The notes under the pieces: generated by a model
Told to the model about the DNA's origin: nothing
Seen by the model: the letters and a program-made list of their open reading frames with translations, nothing else
Databases searched by the model: none
Shown: positions 57,552 to 64,000 of the stretch, piece after piece
How the letters are laid out: every line of letters starts with the position of its first letter
Numbering within the stretch: position 1 is the first letter of the stretch
Translations under genes and position numbers: made by a program
NCBI RefSeq assembly: GCF_002135355.1
Contig: NZ_NEGE01000013.1
Span: 1 to 64,000 of the forward strand
DNA length: 64,000 nt
Source of the DNA: Acinetobacter sp. ANC 4169
GTDB lineage: Bacteria; Pseudomonadota; Gammaproteobacteria; Pseudomonadales; Moraxellaceae
Direction: 5' to 3'

Positions 57552-58300
57552 AATTTATAACGTCCTTTGGCTAAGGCAATTCGCATTTGCAAGGCATTCA
57601 TGGCCCCGTGTGTGCTGACACGAGGAATATTAAATTGATTATCTGTGGTATAGGCTTCGATTTTTTTGCGGGTAGATACAGCATTTTTAAAGCCGATTGC
57701 TTTGGCCATGTGCTGATGCTTTTCATTAAAACGGCCGAAGGGATAAGCAAAACTTGGACAGCGTCCCACCAGCTTTTCGACATCCTGTTTGGAAGCCTGC
57801 ATTTCTGCAAAAGCTTGTTCATCAGACAGTTTCAGCAAATTGACATGATGCTGTGTATGCGCACCAAACTCGATCATGCCCGAATCAGACATTTCACGAA
57901 TCTGTTCTGGACTGAGCTTTTCAATGCCTTCAATTTGTGTTGCCAGGAAAATGGTCGCCTTGGCATGGTATTTTTTCAGCAAAGGATAGGCATATTGATA
58001 ATTATCTAAAAAACCATCATCAAAGGATAAGGCCACGACATTTTTATGTCCCTGAAACTGATCCAGTTCCGAAACAAAACAGAAGGTAGGCTGTTTTTTC
58101 GTGAGATATTGCAGCAGTTGCTCAAACTTGGCCGGTGGCATATTCATGCCTGAAGCTTCAGCATGGGGTGCCACCTGGTGCAACATGACTATTCTTGGCA
58201 AACTAGCACTACGAAATGGCAGCCAAAAGGTATAATTTCCCAATAGATATAATACTGCTGCAAAGACGACTAGACCCAATACCACATACAGTAACCACAT
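57548..58300 (-). CDS. Polysaccharide deacetylase
   Basis: 250 residues with an N-terminal membrane anchor (about 3-20) and a NodB domain: SFDDGFLDN supplies the catalytic Asp and metal Asp, EFGAHTQHHVNL the metal histidines, and SFAYPFGRFN the third motif. It probably deacetylates an N-acetylhexosamine of the core. Acinetobacter OC loci of one group carry pda1 here, next to this type of GT2; I believe this is that gene. Confidence 0.88.
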   Translation of the reverse strand: MWLLYVVLGLVVFAAVLYLLGNYTFWLPFRSASLPRIVMLHQVAPHAEASGMNMPPAKFEQLLQYLTKKQPTFCFVSELDQFQGHKNVVALSFDDGFLDNYQYAYPLLKKYHAKATIFLATQIEGIEKLSPEQIREMSDSGMIEFGAHTQHHVNLLKLSDEQAFAEMQASKQDVEKLVGRCPSFAYPFGRFNEKHQHMAKAIGFKNAVSTRKKIEAYTTDNQFNIPRVSTHGAMNALQMRIALAKGRYKL

Positions 58301-59328
58301 TATGCATATACCTCATGTGACCATTCATAAGCTTCGGACAATGGCTGATCAAACGTCACTTCAAGCATAAACTGGCTAATGCGTTTAGCATTAAAACTGT
58401 TGCGTGTTTTTTGCCAACCCGCTTCTGCTATACGCTTCGCCTCAAATGGATGTTCTGCATAAAATTTAATTTTTTCAGCCAAATCAAACTGATCATCAAA
58501 GTAAACGATTTCTTGATCAGTATAGAGTTTATCGAAGCCCGGAATTCGTGGACTAAATGTTAACAAGCCATTGCCTGTGAGCTGCACAATCCGGTCCGAA
58601 CTATAGAGCGTGACATCATTTTTACGTGAATAGTTCAGTCCCATACGCGATTCAGACAATACTTTATAATAGCCTTTACCGTACACGCCCGGTTGGTCAA
58701 AACAGCCATAATACTGATATTGAATATGATTATTCTTTAAGGTATCGGCCAAATCTTTCAGGAATTTTTCACGCTCCGGCTCTTTATACACCACGCCACA
58801 GAAAATAAATTCCTTATCAATATTGCTTGATTCAAACTGTTTTAACTGCTCAACATTACGATGTCCCACATTCGGCATGTACGCCACTTTTAAATGCGGC
58901 TGCTTGAGTTTTTTCAGATACTCACCTCCGGTAGTACAGAAAATGGCATCCAGATAGGGTGAAAATTCACGTACAAAACCGAGTTTCTGTTCCAGATACA
59001 GGGGATCAACGTACCAGAAAGCTATTTTTGTTTGTGGATAATGCTGCTTGATTTCTTTGAGTACATTCGGACTCATCAAGTCACTATGCCCCACTAAAAC
59101 CAGGTCCGGCTCAATATTATCCACAATTTTTAGAATTTCTTTATTGGCCCAGTTCGCACCAAGCTTTTTGGTTTTAAACACCGTCCCCATACGTGCCATA
59201 TCGCGAAAACTGAAATCATAAACAAAATGACCATTTTCAATTAAACCCGCTGAAATTTTGCGGTCTGTACAGTAAAAATGTGCGCCTTGTTTATTAAAGC
59301 CAAAATTCGCAATATGTAAAATTTTCAT
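58300..59328 (-). CDS. CgeB-like glycosyltransferase
   Basis: 342 residues: GT-B layout with the CgeB/Glyco_trans_1_2 C-terminal domain (MGLNYSRKNDVTLYSSDRIVQL, GFDKLYTDQEIVYFDD). The N-terminal domain reads DLVLVGHSDLM and IAFWYVDPLY. One base overlaps the deacetylase start. Sugar specificity unknown. Confidence 0.82.
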   Translation of the reverse strand: MKILHIANFGFNKQGAHFYCTDRKISAGLIENGHFVYDFSFRDMARMGTVFKTKKLGANWANKEILKIVDNIEPDLVLVGHSDLMSPNVLKEIKQHYPQTKIAFWYVDPLYLEQKLGFVREFSPYLDAIFCTTGGEYLKKLKQPHLKVAYMPNVGHRNVEQLKQFESSNIDKEFIFCGVVYKEPEREKFLKDLADTLKNNHIQYQYYGCFDQPGVYGKGYYKVLSESRMGLNYSRKNDVTLYSSDRIVQLTGNGLLTFSPRIPGFDKLYTDQEIVYFDDQFDLAEKIKFYAEHPFEAKRIAEAGWQKTRNSFNAKRISQFMLEVTFDQPLSEAYEWSHEVYA

Positions 59329-59340
59329 GAAGAAACAACT

Positions 59341-60219
59341 CTATGTTTTCAATAATATATCAGCAACTCGGGTTGCTTCATTCAGTTTTAAATTCAATAG
59401 ATTATGATGGGTTTTATCGGACGATGTCGATAAAAGCTGATCTAACAACGTGGTGATTCTATCAGATTTCAAACGGTCTATCGCAATTATCCCCACCTTA
59501 CAACCGGCTGTTAAAGCCTCAAAAATCATCGAGACACTGTCTTCTGTGACCCACACCGCTTCTGCCTTTTGCATTTCCTCAAAAATCCAGCCTTGTGGCG
59601 TGTCTTCCACTGGAAAAATCTGTAGCTGACTTGCATAAGACTGTGCGGATAAATGTCCAAGAAATTCTTTCGGGGTACGGCGCGAAGTGGTTAAAATAAT
59701 TTCAGCTTGTGGATTATGCTGCACAATATTTTGAATTGCCTCCAGCACCTTAGTTTCATTCCACTGATGGCGTTTAGAAGAACCCCCTAAAGCAATCAAT
59801 ATCCGATTGGCTTGATGACGCTGTTCATTGACAATCGGGTTTAAAGCGCCTTGGGTAGTGATGACCTGCCTGGATTCAGCTACGCCATCATGCTCAGGAA
59901 TAATTGCATAATCAAACCAGCTGAAAGGAAAATTCGGTTTCATTAAAATAACCGTTTTCGCCTGCGGATATACTTTCCCCAGCAGTAAAACCCGTGATTG
60001 GGTATGGCTACCTACGCCAAAAATATAATCCGGCTTTTGTTCAAACAGCGCCAATTGATGACTCAACATGCCTTTTAACAGCGTGAAAATTGGCAACTGC
60101 TGAATGGATATTTCCTGAAAAGTCACTTCGCTATTGCTTATGCGCTGCATCGCCTTATATAAACCGACTGCTTGCGAACGGTGTCCGGCTTTACCATCAC
60201 TGACGTAGACAATATGCAT
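59341..60219 (-). CDS. ELM1-family glycosyltransferase-like protein
   Basis: 292 residues of the ELM1 family (named for a mitochondrial fission protein), a GT-B-like fold with DGKAGHRSQAVGL at the N terminus and WVTEDSVSMIFEAL near 230. In Acinetobacter this is the ilvE-adjacent OC-locus gene, called gtrOC1, thought to start the outer core. First gene of its operon; 12 bp to the next. Confidence 0.82.
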   Translation of the reverse strand: MHIVYVSDGKAGHRSQAVGLYKAMQRISNSEVTFQEISIQQLPIFTLLKGMLSHQLALFEQKPDYIFGVGSHTQSRVLLLGKVYPQAKTVILMKPNFPFSWFDYAIIPEHDGVAESRQVITTQGALNPIVNEQRHQANRILIALGGSSKRHQWNETKVLEAIQNIVQHNPQAEIILTTSRRTPKEFLGHLSAQSYASQLQIFPVEDTPQGWIFEEMQKAEAVWVTEDSVSMIFEALTAGCKVGIIAIDRLKSDRITTLLDQLLSTSSDKTHHNLLNLKLNEATRVADILLKT

Positions 60220-60252
60220 GTTGTATTGTTTCCTTTCACAGCCTAAAGCAAT

Positions 60253-60281
60253 AAAAAAAGGCGAAACTTTCGTTCCGCCTT
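60253..60281 (-). terminator. ilvE terminator
   Basis: AAGGCG and CGCCTT arms with a 12-nt loop, then a run of T on the minus strand. It separates ilvE from the OC operon, which therefore has its own promoter in the 80-bp gap. Confidence 0.8.
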
Positions 60282-60300
60282 CTCATCTTAACCGATCAAC

Positions 60301-61227
60301 TTATTTTACGTAAGTTAACCAGTGTGCATATTTAGGATCTTTACCCTGAACTGCATCAAAGAATGCTTTCTGGATTTTTGTCGTAATTGGACCACGACAG
60401 CCTTCACCAATGATACGGTCATCATATTCACGGATAGGCGTCACTTCAGCGGCAGTACCGGTGAAGAATGCTTCATCACCGATATAGAATTCGTCACGGG
60501 TAATACGGCGTTCAACCACTTCATACCCCAAGTCTTTGGCAATGGTAATGATGGTTTGACGGGTAATACCGTCTAAAGCACCGCCAGCGATATCAGGCGT
60601 ATGTAATACCCCATCTTTCACCAAGAATACGTTTTCGCCAGAACCTTGACATACATAGCCTTGCGGATCCATCAACATCGCTTCGTCATAACCCGAATGT
60701 GCCACTTCCTGATGCGCAAGAATAGACAAGGTATAGTTACCAGACGCTTTTGCCTTACACATGGTCACGTTTGGATGGTGGTGAGTGAATGAAGAAGTTT
60801 TCACGCGAATACCTTTCGCCATTGCTTCTTCACCTAGGTAAGCACCCCAGCCCCATGCCGCTACAGTGGCATGAATGGTATTATTGGTTGCAGCAATACC
60901 GAGTTTTTCCGAACCGATAAAGATAATTGGACGCAAATAGCATGAAGCTAATTTATTTTCACGCACTACATCAATTTGAGCTTGCTCAAGTGCCGCTTGA
61001 TCAAATGGAACCTTCATTTGATAAATTTTTGCAGAGTTAAGCAAACGTTTTGTATGATCTTGGAGACGGAAAATCGCGGTACCATTTGGTGTTTCATAAG
61101 CACGGACACCCTCAAAGACACCCATACTGTAATGTAATGTATGAGTTAGGACGTGGATTTTCGCCTCACGCCAGTCAACCATTTGTCCATCTTGCCAAAT
61201 AAAACCATCACGATCAGCCAAGTTCAT
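60301..61227 (-). CDS. ilvE: Branched-chain amino acid aminotransferase IlvE
   Basis: PLP class IV transaminase for the last step of Ile, Val and Leu synthesis. 308 residues from MNLADRDGF (GGAG 8 nt upstream; a GTG three codons earlier is rejected). PLP Lys160 is in CKAKASGNY, and the class motif EAMLMDPQGYVCQGSGENVF follows. 18 bp after glnE on the same strand, so co-transcribed with it. Confidence 0.96.
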   Translation of the reverse strand: MNLADRDGFIWQDGQMVDWREAKIHVLTHTLHYSMGVFEGVRAYETPNGTAIFRLQDHTKRLLNSAKIYQMKVPFDQAALEQAQIDVVRENKLASCYLRPIIFIGSEKLGIAATNNTIHATVAAWGWGAYLGEEAMAKGIRVKTSSFTHHHPNVTMCKAKASGNYTLSILAHQEVAHSGYDEAMLMDPQGYVCQGSGENVFLVKDGVLHTPDIAGGALDGITRQTIITIAKDLGYEVVERRITRDEFYIGDEAFFTGTAAEVTPIREYDDRIIGEGCRGPITTKIQKAFFDAVQGKDPKYAHWLTYVK

Positions 61228-61245
61228 GGCACACACTCCAAATTT

Positions 61246-64000
61246 TTATACACAGTCATTTCTATCCAACGCAAAAGTTGCAGTTGGATCAATTAATCTT
61301 TGCCATAACTTGCAAACGACCTTTCGGGTATCGTGCCAGTCGTCAGCTGCAACTTGCATGGATTGATTCGCAAGGGCTAAACGATGGCTCTCGGCTCGTT
61401 CACGGAGATAAGCTTGAATCAATGCTGTCGCATCGGCGCTGGATAAGCGATCCGTTTTTGCGGCATCCTCAAGGATTCGTACGTTGTCGGAGTAATGGGC
61501 GAGATCAGGATTCGACCCACTCCATGCTAATACCGCATACTGTGCCATAAATTCGATATCAACGATACCACCTGCATCCTGTTTTAAATGAAAAATCCCA
61601 TCTTTTTGCTGCTCTTTGGAAGAACCAAGATGGTCTTTCATCTTCTGGCGCATTTTTAGCACTTCTGCACGAACATTCGCCTCATCCCGAGGTTGAGTCA
61701 AAATCCGGCAACGTAAATCTTCAAATTTTTCTCGCAGTGAAGTATCCCCTGCAATTGATCGGGCACGAACCAGCGCCTGATGTTCCCACACCCAGGCACT
61801 TTTTAATTGATATTGTTCAAAGGCTTTGAGGCTTGTCACCAGAAGTCCCGCCTCACCCGATGGACGTAAGCGGGTATCAATTTCATAAACGCGCCCATCT
61901 AAGGTTTGCGTGGTCATCAGCGACATGAATTTTTGTGCGACGCGCATGGCAAACTCAAAACCGCTAATCTGCTTGATCCCGTCAGTATCGCCCTGCTCGC
62001 TCATATAATGGATAAATACCAGATCCAGATCCGAGCCATAACCCAGCTCAATACCACCTAATTTGCCATAACCTGCAACCGCAAAAGCCATATGATCGAG
62101 TGAACAACGTTGCCCTTCGGCATCTAAAGGATAGCCATGCTTTTTAGCGGTAATTTGATAAGCGAGATTCAGTGCAGCATTCACCGATACCTCGGCAATA
62201 TCGGTTAATGCATCGGAGACTTTCATCAGTGGACTTTCCGCCAGTACATCACTGGCAGCCACAGCCAAAACATTGGATTTCTTGAATAAACGCAGCACGC
62301 GCATTTGATCTTCAACCTGATCAATTTCAATACGTAGCAATTGTTGACGCAGTGAATCTTCCAGATCCTGACGTTTTGGCAGTTCAAAATCCATCGACAG
62401 GAATTCATCCAGCAATACCGGATAATGCGTCAGCTCCTCACAAATCCATGGACTCACCGTCGCCATTTTTACCAGACGCTGTAACGCGCCTTTGCTTTCA
62501 ATCAGCATCACCAGATACACGGTACGGCGCATTACCGATTCGACCAAAGGCATCAAGCGCAGCAGTGCGACTTGCGGTTTATCCGACTGCAAGATCGCTT
62601 CAATCAGATGTGGCCAAAACGTCTTTAAACGCTGTACCGCTTTAGCGGGTAATTTTTTCAGCGCATGCCCATACCAGAATTCATGCACCAGTTTTTTAGC
62701 ATCTTCATCCAGCACCTCATTCAACTGTTTCTCTAATTGGGTAAAACTTTCCACCAGTGGATCAGGCTCTTTTTCTTTAATTAAATGCTCAAACTGATAA
62801 ATGACTTTGGCGCGTTTTTGATTGAGTAACGCTAAAAATTGATTCCAGCTATCAAAGCCCAAGGTTTCAATAATACGGTTGCGTAAATCAGGTTCAGTCG
62901 GTAAAGACTGGGTTTGCTGGTCATTTAAGGCTTGAATGGCATGCTCGATACGGCGCAGGAACAGATAGGCATCTTCCAGTTCAAGCACGGCATTTTGCTC
63001 AAGAAGTCCCACTTCCCCCAAATGATGCAGACTCACCAGACACTGGCGATCTTGCAGCTCCAGTTTTGCCCCGCCATAAATCAGCTGAAAGACCTGAACA
63101 ATAAATTCAACTTCCCGAATTCCGCCGGCACCGAGTTTAATATCATCTTCAATATTTCGGCGTTGCACTTCGCGTTCAATCATGGCTTTCATTTCACGCA
63201 TCGCTTCAAATGCGGTGTAATCCACGTATTTACGAAAAACAAATGGCCGGGTCATATCCAGCAATTCTGCCCCTTCTTTGCCGCCAGTGACAATGCGCGC
63301 CTTGATCCAGGCATAGCGTTCCCATTCACGGCCATGCTGGCTTAAATATTTTTCTAAAGCGGCGTGGCTGATTGCCAGAGCAGAACCATCTCCCCAAGGG
63401 CGCAGGCGCATATCAACACGGAATACAAAACCGTCTGCAGTAATATGATCGAGCAGATAAATCAGTTTTTGTCCCCACAGTATACAAAACTGCTGTACGT
63501 CAATACATTTACGGCCATTGGTTTCGCCCTGTTCATCAAAGGCAAAAATAAGATCGATATCACTTGAAAGATTAAGTTCTTGCGCCCCCAGTTTACCCAT
63601 GGCCACCACAATGAGGTCCTGCACAGCACCGCCATAACCGATCGGCTCACCATGCTTGGCCACCAAGGGAGCGCGGGCAAAATCTTTGGCTGCACAAATA
63701 GCAGCATCGGCAAAATCGGAAAGTTCACGTGTCAGTGTGACTACATCGGTCAGCCGATTGGCATCCTGCCAAATCCAGCGGAACATCAAGCGCGCACGAA
63801 GCACACGAATGGCATGCATCCATGTACTTTCATCTGCAATCTGCTCTAGCGTGTCATGAATAAAATTCTGGATTTGCGTGGTCGTTAAAGGAAGGAGAAA
63901 TTGATCAATTGCATAATCTTGTTCTAATAAAGCGCTGTGTTTTCCCAATACCTGTTCTGCGTATTGGCTCGCTCGCAATGTGTTCTGCAATTGTTCCGCA
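61246..64000 (-). CDS. glnE: Glutamine synthetase adenylyltransferase / adenylyl-removing enzyme GlnE, partial
   Basis: Adds AMP to and removes it from glutamine synthetase in response to PII. Two homologous nucleotidyltransferase halves are visible: LSSDIDLIFAFDE (adenylyl removal) and YGSDLDLVFIHYM (adenylation), each followed by a PII-UMP/GlnE domain. The TTG at 63990 is not a believable start because coding sense (AEQ) continues to the window edge; the true N terminus lies beyond 64000 and the visible part is about 917 residues, nearly the full family length. Confidence 0.95.
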   Translation of the reverse strand, partial: AEQLQNTLRASQYAEQVLGKHSALLEQDYAIDQFLLPLTTTQIQNFIHDTLEQIADESTWMHAIRVLRARLMFRWIWQDANRLTDVVTLTRELSDFADAAICAAKDFARAPLVAKHGEPIGYGGAVQDLIVVAMGKLGAQELNLSSDIDLIFAFDEQGETNGRKCIDVQQFCILWGQKLIYLLDHITADGFVFRVDMRLRPWGDGSALAISHAALEKYLSQHGREWERYAWIKARIVTGGKEGAELLDMTRPFVFRKYVDYTAFEAMREMKAMIEREVQRRNIEDDIKLGAGGIREVEFIVQVFQLIYGGAKLELQDRQCLVSLHHLGEVGLLEQNAVLELEDAYLFLRRIEHAIQALNDQQTQSLPTEPDLRNRIIETLGFDSWNQFLALLNQKRAKVIYQFEHLIKEKEPDPLVESFTQLEKQLNEVLDEDAKKLVHEFWYGHALKKLPAKAVQRLKTFWPHLIEAILQSDKPQVALLRLMPLVESVMRRTVYLVMLIESKGALQRLVKMATVSPWICEELTHYPVLLDEFLSMDFELPKRQDLEDSLRQQLLRIEIDQVEDQMRVLRLFKKSNVLAVAASDVLAESPLMKVSDALTDIAEVSVNAALNLAYQITAKKHGYPLDAEGQRCSLDHMAFAVAGYGKLGGIELGYGSDLDLVFIHYMSEQGDTDGIKQISGFEFAMRVAQKFMSLMTTQTLDGRVYEIDTRLRPSGEAGLLVTSLKAFEQYQLKSAWVWEHQALVRARSIAGDTSLREKFEDLRCRILTQPRDEANVRAEVLKMRQKMKDHLGSSKEQQKDGIFHLKQDAGGIVDIEFMAQYAVLAWSGSNPDLAHYSDNVRILEDAAKTDRLSSADATALIQAYLRERAESHRLALANQSMQVAADDWHDTRKVVCKLWQRLIDPTATFALDRNDCV

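Noticed and set aside
45469..60219. Capsule (K) locus
   Set aside because: No wza-wzb-wzc, wzx/wzy or galU-pgm module; flanks are aspS and ilvE, as in the outer-core locus.

Overview
The window reads as chromosomal DNA of an Acinetobacter species (Moraxellaceae, Gammaproteobacteria). Evidence: low GC, a BaeR/BaeS pair very close to the Acinetobacter proteins, separate trpFB and trpA-accD-folC blocks, a ZnuD-like receptor behind a Zur box, and an aspS-to-ilvE interval full of glycosyltransferases, which is where Acinetobacter carries its lipooligosaccharide outer core (OC) locus. All identifications were made by reading the sequence; no database was searched.

Layout. 1-1141: AT-rich DNA, 11 perfect copies of a 7-bp repeat, and four tRNA genes on the minus strand (Pro, His, Arg, Pro). 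1295-7393: nadA, argJ, a small exported protein, a MITE-like element and secA, all minus. 7732-10372: a 1-Cys peroxiredoxin, a hairpin-repeat array, then a metallo-beta-lactamase-fold hydrolase overlapping a phosphatase-like lipoprotein. 10395-14399: the trpA-accD-folC-SPOR operon with ATGA overlaps throughout. 14829-18651: AraC regulator, diiron-type hydrolase, DUF2804 and DUF1543 proteins. 19218-21087: trpFB. 21241-24004: cobalamin riboswitch, btuB and a PduO-type adenosyltransferase, a B12 salvage unit. 24266-28422: GDPD, fatty-acid desaturase, SelO and a YjbR-like protein. 28464-32164: small DUF6966-like gene, baeR-baeS, and a divergent Met/His-rich lipoprotein. 32466-36219: two paralogous long acyl-CoA dehydrogenases. 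36289-43156: psiE, small unknowns, a phospholipase D family protein, a Zur-controlled znuD-like receptor and a DUF4184 membrane protein. 43315-45105: aspS.

45469-60219 is the OC locus. A tightly overlapping minus operon (rmlB, rmlA, a fused cupin ketoisomerase/acetyltransferase, an acyltransferase-3, a DegT aminotransferase, a GT2) can make dTDP-3-acetamido-3,6-dideoxyhexose (Fuc3NAc or Qui3NAc type) and attach it. A second minus block (ELM1-like, CgeB-like, polysaccharide deacetylase, GT2, GT4) lies next to ilvE. A three-gene plus-strand block (GT25, GT4, GINT1/glycosyl-hydrolase-like propeller) sits between them. ilvE and the 5'-truncated glnE close the window.

The least explained signals are non-coding. 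(i) Three copies of a ~93-nt element keep the same three-hairpin architecture while the middle stem changes sequence with compensating bases. (ii) A family of small hairpins keeps the loop A/G-C-T while the stems co-vary. (iii) A 73-bp tandem duplication of the aspS terminator has an inverted loop, as expected from template switching. (iv) Four DnaA-box matches lie within 71 bp between selO and the yjbR-like gene. (v) A MITE-like element with 15-bp terminal inverted repeats sits next to the secA stop. No CRISPR array, prophage, complete IS or rRNA gene was seen.
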